From contig JBLDXI010000038.1 of NCBI GenBank assembly GCA_047495785.1, positions 620,001 to 684,000 of the forward strand: a stretch of DNA of 64,000 nucleotides. Reading direction: 5' to 3'. The notes below the pieces were generated by a model. It did no database searches. It saw only the letters and a list, made by a program, of their open reading frames with translations, and had not been told where the DNA came from. This DNA is from Lepidodermella squamata. Taxonomy: Eukaryota; Gastrotricha. This document shows, piece by piece, positions 24,401 to 32,751 of this stretch (the first letter of the stretch is position 1; each line of letters starts with the position of its first letter). Position numbers and translations under genes: made by a program.

Positions 24401-25696
24401 GTTGATGCGTATTTCATTCAAGTCTTCCAATTTCGATATGTCTTTTATGCTAATCGGGGAAGCTATTCCGTCGGTATTAATTGTCTTTTCAAAGTTCATA
24501 TATTTAGAAACCCGATATGCATGATCTTCAAATTGATGCCGCGAAGCAAGAATGCTCCATACGATACATTTATTATCTGATTTGTTTTGAACGTTAATGA
24601 CTGCTTTTTTATTCGCAATCCATTTTGGTGTCTCTATGTAAGAACCTGCTGCTAATGGCTTGTATGTAAACGTGCAAACACTTGTATTTCCTATTCCTAT
24701 CAGCGTCCCACCTGTCTCTCGTTGATGATACTCTTGTATGCTCGAACCCATTTGTGTGAACATATTATCTACAATACCAGGAATATCGTCCTGATTTATA
24801 ATTGTTGGAGCTTTCTCATTCGATGAGCTCCATTGGTATGTTGGAACACCGTTATTCTCTTGGTAGTAAAGTGATGTATACAGCACTGCTCTTACTGGAC
24901 CGCGCTGGTTAATTAGTTTCCGATACTCGTTAATAACCTTGGGCTTGATTTTCTTTGCATATTCGTAAAAATCGATTTCACAATTATTTGTTGGCTCTAT
25001 GTCCGTGCGAGTGAGAATATTTTTGAAATGCCCAAAGTCATCTATTTTAACTATATGAAAGTAATCATCTTTTTCCAAGCTATTGGTGCTTTGAACGTAT
25101 TTATATCCATCAGCAATCAGTTGATTAAATTTATCCCCATCAATTTTGATTTTATTCATTGTTTTGGGGTTGATAACGAAACCATCTTTTTCCTGTCTTT
25201 TGCACATCCTATTTGAATCATCTTTTATTGCATATCCATGTCTTCTCAAGCTTTCATATCTATCTCCTCCAATCACGATAGGCTTTCCAGTAATCGGATC
25301 GAATACGTAACCATCTCTGATTCTACTCTTGTATTTGGTTAATATGTTATTTTTGGAATCGTAAGCGTGTGTATTTCGAACCAACTTGATAAACTCTCTT
25401 GATCCAACTTCTATCTTTCTATTGTTTAAAATGGTGACTTTCTTTAGTTGGTTTCTATACTTCTCATATACGTAATTACCATTTACCAACTGATTGAATA
25501 TATCACCATTAACAGGGATCAACTTTCTATTTTCGGGATTTAAAACATGTTGAACATATGGATGTCCATTTTTGTACCATTTACTACTCGTTTCCTCGTA
25601 TGAAAAACCCTCTTTAATATACTGTTTATAGGCTTTTCCACCTTTGTTAATGGGGAAACCCTTCGGACCAAGTATGCTCAAATTTTCGTTACTCAT
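21455..25696 (-). CDS. POLB: Polinton protein-primed DNA polymerase B
   Basis: 1413 residues, uninterrupted. Exonuclease motifs: YCDAESF (ExoI, about 550), FHNLKGFDAH (ExoII), YLKTDVLLLAD (ExoIII). Polymerase motifs: DANNLYGYAM (A, about 976), LLNNAVFGKTMEN (B), FTDTDSLCYH (C, about 1237). A C2HC-like finger (FWCFRCF...HHVNEKKC) precedes ExoI. An HNH/endonuclease VII-like CHIC...DHDHLTG...CN cluster lies between ExoI and ExoII, as in other Polinton polymerases. The first 205 residues hold about five copies of a NP.TG..I..GG..Y..L...GY repeat like those seen in large DNA viruses. It replicates the element from its termini by protein priming. The upstream region is shared with the divergent AT-hook gene and is TATA-rich. 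Confidence 0.96.
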   Translation of the reverse strand: MSNENLSILGPKGFPINKGGKAYKQYIKEGFSYEETSSKWYKNGHPYVQHVLNPENRKLIPVNGDIFNQLVNGNYVYEKYRNQLKKVTILNNRKIEVGSREFIKLVRNTHAYDSKNNILTKYKSRIRDGYVFDPITGKPIVIGGDRYESLRRHGYAIKDDSNRMCKRQEKDGFVINPKTMNKIKIDGDKFNQLIADGYKYVQSTNSLEKDDYFHIVKIDDFGHFKNILTRTDIEPTNNCEIDFYEYAKKIKPKVINEYRKLINQRGPVRAVLYTSLYYQENNGVPTYQWSSSNEKAPTIINQDDIPGIVDNMFTQMGSSIQEYHQRETGGTLIGIGNTSVCTFTYKPLAAGSYIETPKWIANKKAVINVQNKSDNKCIVWSILASRHQFEDHAYRVSKYMNFEKTINTDGIASPISIKDISKLEDLNEIRINIIECGKIDKEVLFPFYVSDKKFLEEVNLLRIVENKQAHYCWIKNPSALLAGINKHEHKRFWCFRCFQGFNSDESRQHHVNEKKCNEKDGKVKVEMPKGESVTFKNYAKQLKIPFAFYCDAESFLVKTNQKKGASSTIYQKHEANSFGVYLSSDVEGINSRYKTFEGEKCTEEFLKYLMKQESFLTSYLRNTNKAMTLTGQQKTEYNKASQCHICKGAFADESEKWKKVRDHDHLTGYYRGAAHSFCNLKYSYRNINIPVVFHNLKGFDAHLILQAAGKVIEEINNKRISEWEQLPKEQKSHVKKRLLQIGAIANSSEKYISFSIGRLRFIDSLNFMPVSLADLVQNLKKSNGGFPHLKSQFPRLTDLQLDLIKQKGFYPYEYIDGPEKLEEPSLPDMEHFSTSLHSSSIDGKSGRVPISQEAYEHAKRVYKEFQCRKFKDYHSLYLKTDVLLLADCFESFRDTCMKYYTLDPAHYLTAPSLSWDAMLKKTGVRIELLENEDMLTFVEEGIRGGVSIITHRYAGANNKYMVEYDRSKPDSYILYLDANNLYGYAMSQALPLGRYKWEKNLDKYTTDFILNLGDDDDMGYILMVDLEYPNTLHDIHNDYPFCPEQTFCEPSPYMQTVMQNLNLSKPPSITKLTQNLNDKTNYVIHYRNLRQALENGLILKKVHKVLSFSQSKWLAPYIDFNTKKRSEARNDFEKDFFKLLNNAVFGKTMENLRKRVDIRLVTQPTKLQKLINKPNFKDAKVIAEDLCSVNMAKTSIKFDRPIIVGFSVLELSKTLMYDFHYNVIKKKYGDKAKLLFTDTDSLCYHVQAEDIYKDIDSYKEVMDFSDYPKDHPLHSNVNKKVIGKFKDESAGGITLSTITEFVGLRSKSYSFKSEVISTTGENTELHKETSVKKAKGVVKHCVKKQIQFENYKNCVLKHVLTKATFNQIRSFNHKLVTMQSTKLALCPYDDKRWVCDDGVTTLAHGHYGMISVH

Positions 25697-25799
25697 TGTT
25701 ATATATATTATATTAAGAAAATATTTCTTTAAGTAAAATTCTCCCCGGTAAAGCTTAAAATTATTTTCTCTTTATGATGTATATATAAGAAAATTCAGA
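25697..25799. promoter_or_regulatory. Divergent TATA-rich promoter region, POLB / AT-hook gene
   Basis: A 103-bp AT-rich gap between two divergent starts. TTATATATATTATATT lies just upstream of the polymerase start and GTATATATAAG about 15 nt before the other ATG. Neither side has the TCTA motif seen at the virion genes. Confidence 0.5.
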
Positions 25800-26093
25800 A
25801 TGGATTCAAACAATAAGAAGCCGAGAGGTAGACCCAAAAAATATTTGACGGAGGAAGAAAGGATATCAGCATATAAGGAGGTTCATAAAAACAGTTGTAA
25901 AAAGTATTGGCGAGAGATATCAAACATGGCGAAATTGAGTGATTTGCTGCTCAACGCGACAGAGAAATTGTTGGTTATTTCCGAGAAACAATTGGAGGAA
26001 ATTGTCGGTAACATTATTGCGAACAAATTGAGAAATTGTTCTCACTTCAAAATACGTAATGTACACATAATAAATAACGCAAAAGATGAATGA
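25800..26093 (+). CDS. AT-hook-like small basic protein
   Basis: 97 residues. KKPRGRPKKY near the N-terminus is a classical AT-hook core (RGRPK), followed by a charged helical segment and no other domain. It is divergent from POLB and convergent with the integrase, whose stop is 9 nt away. Likely binds the minor groove of AT-rich DNA; its role in the element is unknown. Confidence 0.7.
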   Translation: MDSNNKKPRGRPKKYLTEEERISAYKEVHKNSCKKYWREISNMAKLSDLLLNATEKLLVISEKQLEEIVGNIIANKLRNCSHFKIRNVHIINNAKDE

Positions 26094-26101
26094 ATTACTC
26101 A

Positions 26102-27661
26102 TCAATCTATAAGGTTGTCGGCTTTCTCCCACGTGGGATGATCATAGCCCGCCCATTTAATTAGCACCATTTCCTTACCTTTGACCGTTTTCTTTTGTAA
26201 TATCTTCTCAACGCGGTGAATGCTGTTGTCGTATAAATCATTTTCGCTTATTTTAGATTTCAATAGCTCTTGCTCATAGAAACTTCCGACTACTTCCTCG
26301 CCATCTAATGCTCTCAATTTATACGTTCTAGGGTATGTATCATTGATCTTCACTATTCTTAACAACTCTTCAGACCAATTAGGATGAAAACCCTTTTCGA
26401 AAAGTTCTTTAATTCTACTAATCCTGACAATGTCGTTTAGCTTAAATTTTGGCCTTTTCAATTTTGGCGGGGGGTTAGGGTAAAGACTTCGTAATACTCT
26501 ATCTTTATTGATCGGATCCACTGCTTCGGATGGGGTCATATTAATAGATCTATGTTCCTTATTGTTATATTCATCTACTAAGGAATCTATCATATCGATC
26601 CACTTTCGAGTATTTTCAAGAGTAAACCTCTTCCACATCATTGTTTTCAGTGTTCTATTAAATCGCTCTATGATTGGGTTATGGAAATTCTCGTACGTTG
26701 AATACCTGATGACATTGTTTGCTTTTAGCCATTTGGTGAAAGTTGAGTTATAGAATTCACTACCTTCATCAACCCAAATATTCTTCGGTTTTCTTTTACT
26801 CTTGTTGATGATAGTTGTGAAAGCATCAAATACAGTTTTAGCGTCTTTAGTTTTCAATGGGACAGCCCATGCATATTTGGAAAAGCAATCAATAACAGTT
26901 AACAAGTATTTATAGCCTTCGTTATCGTCGGCTAAGTCATTCATGAAGCACAGATCCATACCCCATGTTTCGTCCACATCGTGAAGAATTACTCTGCGCC
27001 GCGGAAATCTCTTTCTAGCCGGTTTGTGTAACTCATCGGCTAAAATGGGAAAATTCACTTTGCTCGTTCCGCTATTCATCTTGTCTATCGTGCTTTCCTT
27101 ATCTGATTGAAGCTTGAGTTTATCTGCGTTTCCTGCTGACTTCTTCTGCTGTCTCTTCGGTTTTGAAACTTCACCGATATATTTTGTTGCGGTATAATCC
27201 ACAGGCTTTAGTTGCCGCAATTCGTATCCATCGCCATGGAAATCGCATTTACCAGCGGAAAGCTCGTATCCTGTAGGCATTCGACCTCCATGGAATTTAT
27301 CGGCCAGGCCTCCTTCGTGGAAGGTTTTGTATACGAACGCCGCCATGGCTCTCTCGTATCCGTTTTTCGAATTGTCGCTAGCTATCTTAAACGCTTCATC
27401 GGCTAGAAGTCGGTCTGCTCTTGTCCTCATTTCTCGATCTTTGTATTTCCAATAGTAATAGTCATGAATTTTAGCTGACTTGTCCAGATCATTGATGCCT
27501 TCATATCCTTCCTTCATTCGCTGTATAAAATTTGTACCTGGTCCAGCGTAACTATACTTCTGCGTGTTGTTGAATGATCCGTGGGGACGATATTCACCTT
27601 TGACCGGGTAAGAGGGGAGATGTAATTCTACCGGTAAGTTATTGATAATTCCGTCGAACAT
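26102..27661 (-). CDS. INT: PLA2-like / retroviral-type integrase / chromodomain fusion
   Basis: 519 residues in one frame. Residues about 36-100 carry a parvovirus-type phospholipase A2-like signature: calcium-loop YAGPGT and catalytic HDYYY in KSAKIHDYYYWKYKD, then RADRLLADEAF. Residues about 228-390 are the DDE integrase core (GMDLCFM, WVDEGSEF, IIERFNRTLK). The last 45 residues are a chromodomain (HRVEKILQKK, LIKWAGYDHPTWE). Polinton integrase inserts the element with a 6-bp duplication, and a chromodomain can steer it to modified histones. PLA2-like domains usually sit in separate virion proteins of Polintons and adintovirus-like elements, so the fusion is unusual. A TCTA motif lies 22 nt upstream on this strand. 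Confidence 0.93.
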   Translation of the reverse strand: MFDGIINNLPVELHLPSYPVKGEYRPHGSFNNTQKYSYAGPGTNFIQRMKEGYEGINDLDKSAKIHDYYYWKYKDREMRTRADRLLADEAFKIASDNSKNGYERAMAAFVYKTFHEGGLADKFHGGRMPTGYELSAGKCDFHGDGYELRQLKPVDYTATKYIGEVSKPKRQQKKSAGNADKLKLQSDKESTIDKMNSGTSKVNFPILADELHKPARKRFPRRRVILHDVDETWGMDLCFMNDLADDNEGYKYLLTVIDCFSKYAWAVPLKTKDAKTVFDAFTTIINKSKRKPKNIWVDEGSEFYNSTFTKWLKANNVIRYSTYENFHNPIIERFNRTLKTMMWKRFTLENTRKWIDMIDSLVDEYNNKEHRSINMTPSEAVDPINKDRVLRSLYPNPPPKLKRPKFKLNDIVRISRIKELFEKGFHPNWSEELLRIVKINDTYPRTYKLRALDGEEVVGSFYEQELLKSKISENDLYDNSIHRVEKILQKKTVKGKEMVLIKWAGYDHPTWEKADNLID

Positions 27662-27683
27662 TTCACAATGTTTATAACAGCAT

Positions 27684-27695
27684 TAGAAATTTCTA
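27684..27695. promoter_or_regulatory. Two-way TCTA motif between integrase and ATPase
   Basis: The near-palindrome TAGAAATTTCTA gives TTCTAAC on the plus strand, 12 nt before the ATPase ATG, and TTCTAAT on the minus strand, 22 nt before the integrase ATG. It fits the WTCTARYY pattern of the other virion genes. Confidence 0.55.
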
Positions 27696-27707
27696 ACTGG
27701 AATGTAA

Positions 27708-28418
27708 ATGATCAATTTTGATTCAATAATCCCAAAAAGCGAGTCTTCACCGCTAAATATTACCCCTTTTTACCCGCAGCATTGTTTCCGAGCAATTATT
27801 ATCGGTCCAAGCAATACCGGTAAAACTAATGATTTGCTCAATATCATTCATAATTCGGTTTTTCATAAGCTGTTCATTTACTCTAAAACTTTGGATGAAG
27901 ACAAATACCAGTTCTTGATAAATTTGCAGAAAGCTAAAGAAGCCGAGTTGAAAATGAAAGGGATAAACGAATCACTCATCCACTTTTCCACAGATATAGC
28001 GGATGTCATGCCCCTTGATAAGCTCGACAAGAAGTATCAGCACTTCTATGTCTTTGATGATATTTGTCTGGAAAATGCTAAGAGCCAAGAGAAATACATT
28101 GGCGATTTGTTTATTAGGTCGCGAAAGTACAATTGCTCCGTGGCATACTTGAGCCAGTCATATTTCAAAATTCCGAAAATAATTCGTGACAATGCGCAGT
28201 TTATCGTTTTGAAAAAGCTGACTGACGGGCGGGAACTTCAGACAATTCACAGAATTCACGCTGGAGAAATCGGAAAGGATGAATTCATGAAAAAGTACGA
28301 ACTGAGCGTTTCGTCGTATAAAAATCATGGGTCTTTTATTATTGACAGCGTAATAAAACACAAGTCGTTGAAACTAAGGGCAAATTATACAGGAATATTT
28401 TACGGCGAACCTCGGTAA
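27708..28418 (+). CDS. ATP: FtsK/HerA-type genome-packaging ATPase
   Basis: 236 residues. Walker A GPSNTGKT at 33-40, Walker B FYVFDD near 113-118, and the downstream YLSQSYFKIPK region typical of A32-like packaging ATPases of Polintons, virophages and large DNA viruses. It would pump the element's DNA into capsids. First gene of the rightward virion cluster, 46 nt from the integrase start on the other strand. Confidence 0.95.
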   Translation: MINFDSIIPKSESSPLNITPFYPQHCFRAIIIGPSNTGKTNDLLNIIHNSVFHKLFIYSKTLDEDKYQFLINLQKAKEAELKMKGINESLIHFSTDIADVMPLDKLDKKYQHFYVFDDICLENAKSQEKYIGDLFIRSRKYNCSVAYLSQSYFKIPKIIRDNAQFIVLKKLTDGRELQTIHRIHAGEIGKDEFMKKYELSVSSYKNHGSFIIDSVIKHKSLKLRANYTGIFYGEPR

Positions 28419-28424
28419 GTAAAA

Positions 28425-28428
28425 TCTA
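28425..28428 (+). promoter_or_regulatory. TCTA motif upstream of 28441
   Basis: ATCTAGTC, 12 nt before the ATG. Confidence 0.5.
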
Positions 28429-28440
28429 GTCGTAATTCAA

Positions 28441-29604
28441 ATGCCGATCAAAGAACTCTCAATCACCGAACAAATAAAAATTTTAGAGCAATTAGATAGA
28501 GAAGAGAAGTTGTATGATAAAAACCTCGCGCTTGCAAGTCGCGATTCTTATGCGCTCAAGCACAAATTTGGGGTGGAAACCGAACCCAGTCCACTAACAG
28601 CCATTCAAACAGCTATCAACCAACGACCAACCACCGATGCAATACGTAATTTGCAAAATTCGATCAAGGAATTAGTTGTTAAAAAGAAACCACCAATAAT
28701 TAAGCACAGCACTCCATCTATCTCTGCCTCCGCATCTCCTGTAGCTTTAAAAATCCCTAAGCTTGAGTATGAGAGCCCTGAAAAAAGTAGGTTAGCCTCT
28801 TCGCGAAATTCAGAAACTGATGAAAGTGAACAAGATTCTGATTCTGACTCATCGAAGGAGAATGAGGATGCTCAAGAAAGGACATATGACACAGAAGAAA
28901 TGAACGCTGTCATCCGTCAGCATAATTTCCCTACAATTGAACAAATTAAACAAGAAGACATAGAAGAAGCCGTGGTAAGTTTGGCCACTTATAACAGGCA
29001 GGTCTTAGGAGTTAAGCTCTCTAATCTGACTCGAGCAGGGAAAAGAGATTCAGATGACTATAATAGAATTAAGCGCGACATTGCAGTTCTGAGGGACTAT
29101 CGCGAAAAATTAAAAAGCAAGCAGCTAGGTGAGGGTTTCACCAAACCAACCCCAAAAAATCTCCGGAAGTTTGGACGATTTTACGTACGCAAGGAAGATT
29201 TACATGATGGGTGGCTCCGGGTCAGAAAAAAGAATCAAGGCAGAGTGTTTGATGAGCAAATTTCTGATGGCGTGAGAAATCTCATTTTGAAGCGATATGA
29301 ACCGAAAAAGTACAAATACACCCAAGAAGATTTGTCTCATTTTCAAGACATTTGTCGCAGGACCGGATACAAACCGAAACCTCACTCCGGCGTAAAATCT
29401 GAACTCGTCATTTCTAAGCAGTCTGGTTCTGCGCTTTTTGTGACATTGCAGGATGCGCAAAGGCGAATGCTGCACTGTTTGGGAGAAATTAGAGCAGGTA
29501 ATAACAATGAAGCAATTAGGAACGAATTGGTTTCTATTGCGGACTTGTTGCTGAAGCATGGTAAAATAACGAAGGAAGAATATAAAACTGTGTGTAGCAT
29601 ATAG
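28441..29604 (+). CDS. Polinton virion-module protein, unknown function
   Basis: 387 residues. Helical N-terminus, then a low-complexity acidic/Ser region (about 120-150, SDSDSSKENED) and a charged C-terminal half (KRDIAVLRDYREKLKSKQLG). The last 55 residues have the pattern ...LLLKHGKITKEEYKTVCS also seen at the end of the 34557 protein. No enzyme motif. Its place between ATPase and minor capsid suggests a structural or scaffolding role; that is inference. Confidence 0.75.
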   Translation: MPIKELSITEQIKILEQLDREEKLYDKNLALASRDSYALKHKFGVETEPSPLTAIQTAINQRPTTDAIRNLQNSIKELVVKKKPPIIKHSTPSISASASPVALKIPKLEYESPEKSRLASSRNSETDESEQDSDSDSSKENEDAQERTYDTEEMNAVIRQHNFPTIEQIKQEDIEEAVVSLATYNRQVLGVKLSNLTRAGKRDSDDYNRIKRDIAVLRDYREKLKSKQLGEGFTKPTPKNLRKFGRFYVRKEDLHDGWLRVRKKNQGRVFDEQISDGVRNLILKRYEPKKYKYTQEDLSHFQDICRRTGYKPKPHSGVKSELVISKQSGSALFVTLQDAQRRMLHCLGEIRAGNNNEAIRNELVSIADLLLKHGKITKEEYKTVCSI

Positions 29605-29611
29605 GGAATTA

Positions 29612-29615
29612 TCTA
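29612..29615 (+). promoter_or_regulatory. TCTA motif upstream of the minor capsid gene
   Basis: ATCTAGTT, 13 nt before the ATG at 29629. Confidence 0.5.
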
Positions 29616-29628
29616 GTTTCAAATAAAA

Positions 29629-30375
29629 ATGAGTCTGAGCCCGATTTTCTTACCACTAGAGTATCTTTCAAATAATCGAAGTTCTCGAAATAACACCATC
29701 GACCGATACCTCAATGATAAAATAGACTTCACTGGAAGACGAATTGCAGTTAGTTATATTCATTTCAGCGACACGTTTCACAACGTTTCCGCTCGTTATG
29801 GTAATAATATATTGGAATACTCACTAAATGACGATATTTACGAAGTGGTTTTCCCCGATGGGACTTACACCTTTCAAGATTTTAACAATTACCTGCATTT
29901 TCAGATGAAGTTGAACGGCCATTTCACTGTTGACAACGCAAGAGGAGTAGACATTTTTGGCATAAATATAAGTGTCAACACCGTTTTCAGTTGCGTAAGT
30001 GTGAGGATTTTAGAAAATTATTCTTTGATAGTAGAAACTGAAGCTATGGCCCGGTTTCTCGGGGTCAACATAGGCTCATATGAGCGCGATTTCAATTCCC
30101 AAAACGTCCCTGATGTGACTATGGGGCTGGATACAATGTTTGTTCATTGTTCCGTGGTTAATAATAGCGTAATCCCCGAATACAACACGGTGATTTTTAC
30201 ATGCCCTATCAACAAAAAATTTGGGGAACACGTCAACTACATTCCGAACGAGAAAAGGTTCCTAATGTGCACAAACGCGAATACGCAAAATATTCGAATT
30301 TGGCTTACTAATCAAGAAGGAAACGAGATTTACTTTGTGGAAAATAGATGGGGGATAGGTATAGATATAATCTAG
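29629..30375 (+). CDS. Minor capsid (penton-type) protein
   Basis: 248 residues, beta-rich. VPDVTMGLDTMFVHCSVVNN followed by a TCPINKKFGEHV stretch and IRIWLTNQEGNEI corresponds to the single jelly-roll penton protein of Polintons. It would form the fivefold vertices. It directly precedes the small basic protein and major capsid gene, the usual Polinton order. Confidence 0.8.
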   Translation: MSLSPIFLPLEYLSNNRSSRNNTIDRYLNDKIDFTGRRIAVSYIHFSDTFHNVSARYGNNILEYSLNDDIYEVVFPDGTYTFQDFNNYLHFQMKLNGHFTVDNARGVDIFGINISVNTVFSCVSVRILENYSLIVETEAMARFLGVNIGSYERDFNSQNVPDVTMGLDTMFVHCSVVNNSVIPEYNTVIFTCPINKKFGEHVNYIPNEKRFLMCTNANTQNIRIWLTNQEGNEIYFVENRWGIGIDII

Positions 30376-30385
30376 TGCTTATCTA
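30371..30385 (+). promoter_or_regulatory. Double TCTA motif upstream of 30400
   Basis: ATCTAGTG at 30371 and ATCTAGTT at 30382, the nearer one 14 nt before the ATG. Confidence 0.5.
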
Positions 30386-30399
30386 GTTATTGCTGAATT

Positions 30400-30702
30400 A
30401 TGAATAATCGAAAAAGAAAGCGCGTTTACATTTCTGGTCGAGGATTCGTCGATGTTGGTAGAAACATTTTATCCAAAATAATAGCAGCATCAACTGAACC
30501 AGCTCAAAATTTTGTCAAAGCAGCGCTGAAAACTGGGTCAGAAGCTGCAGGAGATAAAGTTGGAAGTTTCGTAGCAACAAAATTGACTGAAAAAGTGCTG
30601 CCTAGCTCTGACACAGCTAATCTTAAAGCCATAGAGGAGCTCGAGCGCAAAATTAAAAATAATATAAATTCATACTCAGGCTCTGGATTTAAAAAAATCT
30701 AA
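30400..30702 (+). CDS. Small basic/amphipathic virion protein
   Basis: 100 residues. A strongly basic start (NNRKRKRVYISGRGF), an Ala/Lys amphipathic middle and a C-terminus ending GSGFKKI. The ISGRG and SGSGF stretches resemble sites cut by adenain-type proteases. Similar small proteins in Polintons have been likened to adenovirus core or pVI-like proteins; the comparison is by character only. Confidence 0.7.
   Translation: MNNRKRKRVYISGRGFVDVGRNILSKIIAASTEPAQNFVKAALKTGSEAAGDKVGSFVATKLTEKVLPSSDTANLKAIEELERKIKNNINSYSGSGFKKI
30698..30701 (+). promoter_or_regulatory. TCTA motif upstream of the major capsid gene
   Basis: ATCTAATC, 15 nt before the ATG at 30717 and overlapping the end of the previous gene. 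Confidence 0.5.
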
Positions 30703-30716
30703 TCCTTTGGTAAATT

Positions 30717-32096
30717 ATGCTTCAACAAGAGATCGTCAATAACCTCTTCGAGACTACTGAAATTCAAGATCGGGTCTTTGAGAAAAAGACATGGACGGAA
30801 ACGCCAGCACAGAATTTCACTCAAGATCAAAATTCACAACCCTCGAAATTAATATTTTCCAGCTACAACCTAAAAGACAATTATTTACAAGTCAGAGAGG
30901 GGTACTTGGAGTTTAATTTGCAAATTAAAAGGAAGAATGGAGCCGCGTTCGTGAATACTGACAAGTATGCCATTCGGAATCACGTTTTGAGCCTGTTTGA
31001 CAATATTGAAGTTCAAATATCAGATTCAGATCACAAAATCGAGGAGCTGCGGTTCCTCGAACATTGGGCGAACATCAATTTTCTTTTGAAATGGAGTCCT
31101 GATTACGCCAATAGTTTAGGGGAAGAAGTCCTGTTTTCGAAAGACTGCCCGTTGGCTTTGGGAAGCACAACGCTAATTGCTGATGTGACGGCTGACACTT
31201 TTGACGCATCGAAAGCTGCAGCTAACAAGGGTTTGATAACGCGAAGCAGCTATGTTAAATCTACCGAGGCCACCGTCACTTTATATCTGAAAGATTTGCC
31301 CTTTTTCAATTCGTATCATGGAATTTTCACGAAGTCTCGATTTAGGATCATTCTCACTCCGAACTATAATCGGCCTTTGGTTTATGTGATTGTCGCGGCT
31401 GATACAGGTACACCTGAAGGATTAACCTATCATTTCAATCGGGCTAATATGTACATCCCAGAGGTAACACTAATGAACCAACAGAAACTTTCAATAATGA
31501 AAAAGTTCAACGAGGGATTCACCAAAATTCATAAATGGATATCAATCGATCCGTATCAGTCCAGCCAGTTTGCTGCAAATACCACGAATATTCAGTACAC
31601 AATCAGCACTGAAATAAGGAAACCAAATTGGGTGTATATTGTTCTTTGCCCCGATTACTCAGACGAGGAATATCCGAAGAAACTCACGCAGATATATAAC
31701 ACGTGGAACATTACTTCCTATTCCCTTTTGATTAATAACAAAGAAGCCTTTAATGAATCCAATGTTTCTTTTGCTAAGCTTAAAGCTCACCGGCTATACA
31801 ATTACATAAAACAGAATATGCATCAGAACAGCGATAGGGAAAGTCTGAATACGGGATGTCAGATTTCGTACATGGAATTCTGCAACTTGTACAGAATTCT
31901 TTGCTTTTGCTTGGACGACGTAGATGCTACTTCCATTTACAATTCTCGAGCAGATAACACTGTATCTGTAGTATTCAAAGCGACGGTCGGCGTGGTGAAT
32001 AAGCCTCTTGTGATTTATTCGTTCATTGAGAGGGAAAAAGAGATATGCTTTAACTACAAGCATGACTCTGTTGACATCAGTCTTACTAGCGTATAA
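30717..32096 (+). CDS. MCP: Major capsid protein, double jelly-roll
   Basis: 459 residues, uninterrupted. The YAIRNHVLSLFDNIEVQI region, the LITRSSYVKSTEATVTLYLKD stretch (first 20 residues informative) and FTKSRFRIILTP match the Polinton major capsid pattern. The family forms pseudo-hexameric double jelly-roll trimers like PRD1 P3 and adenovirus hexon. Intact capsid, ATPase and protease genes together imply coding capacity for particles. Confidence 0.92.
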   Translation: MLQQEIVNNLFETTEIQDRVFEKKTWTETPAQNFTQDQNSQPSKLIFSSYNLKDNYLQVREGYLEFNLQIKRKNGAAFVNTDKYAIRNHVLSLFDNIEVQISDSDHKIEELRFLEHWANINFLLKWSPDYANSLGEEVLFSKDCPLALGSTTLIADVTADTFDASKAAANKGLITRSSYVKSTEATVTLYLKDLPFFNSYHGIFTKSRFRIILTPNYNRPLVYVIVAADTGTPEGLTYHFNRANMYIPEVTLMNQQKLSIMKKFNEGFTKIHKWISIDPYQSSQFAANTTNIQYTISTEIRKPNWVYIVLCPDYSDEEYPKKLTQIYNTWNITSYSLLINNKEAFNESNVSFAKLKAHRLYNYIKQNMHQNSDRESLNTGCQISYMEFCNLYRILCFCLDDVDATSIYNSRADNTVSVVFKATVGVVNKPLVIYSFIEREKEICFNYKHDSVDISLTSV

Positions 32097-32105
32097 TGAG
32101 AAATT

Positions 32106-32114
32106 TCTAATCTA
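32106..32114 (+). promoter_or_regulatory. Double TCTA motif upstream of 32122
   Basis: TTCTAATC at 32106 runs into ATCTAGCG at 32111, 7 nt before the ATG. Confidence 0.5.
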
Positions 32115-32121
32115 GCGGTAA

Positions 32122-32751
32122 ATGAGCCATAAGTATTTCGAATACGAGTTGCCTCTGACAGATGGTCAGCTTGAGAAACTTCAGAGCGCAGTAAAGAACA
32201 AAAAATCCATAACACTGAAATTCAGCAAACAGGTCATTAGTGAGAAGGACAATTTACGAAAGTTGATGCTCACTAGAACTCAAATAAACAAAATAGAGAA
32301 GCACAAATCTAATGATACCGGTGTTCAATTGAAGCTTAGTTTATCACAACTGAAGAAAAATCAATCGGGCGGGCTACTCCCCCTCCTGCCCTTACTTGCG
32401 AAAGCCGCAACGATTGCTGCACCACTAGCCCTAAGTGCTGTATCAGGGCTGATAAATGGTGCAACCAACGCGATCGGTAACAAATTAGCGGGGAGAGGCG
32501 TAAACGAGACCACCGTACAACTATCAGTTCCCAAAAATGATCTGAATGAACTATTCAAAATGGTCGATATGCTAGAAAATAAGAATTTATTGCCATTGGG
32601 CAGCAAACTTTCAATTGATCGCGATATTGAGCAAAAGGGTGGCTCATTCGTAGTCCCACTAGTTGCTAGCCTTCTAGGGACATTTTTACCTACATTGTTC
32701 AAGGCGAATCAGGGAAGTGGGGTTTATTTACCATGGGAGTCAAAAAACTAG
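32122..32751 (+). CDS. Polinton hydrophobic-core virion protein
   Basis: 209 residues. The N-terminal half repeats a LKFSKQ / LKLSLSQLKK pattern. A Gly-Gly hinge leads into a hydrophobic Ala/Leu segment (GGLLPLLPLLAKAATIAAPL), then KGGSFVVPLVASLLGTFLP near the end. This K-rich plus GG-hydrophobic layout is common in Polintons and adintovirus-like elements and has been likened to adenovirus pVI-type membrane-active proteins. Its last 19 nt overlap the protease gene in another frame. Confidence 0.75.
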   Translation: MSHKYFEYELPLTDGQLEKLQSAVKNKKSITLKFSKQVISEKDNLRKLMLTRTQINKIEKHKSNDTGVQLKLSLSQLKKNQSGGLLPLLPLLAKAATIAAPLALSAVSGLINGATNAIGNKLAGRGVNETTVQLSVPKNDLNELFKMVDMLENKNLLPLGSKLSIDRDIEQKGGSFVVPLVASLLGTFLPTLFKANQGSGVYLPWESKN

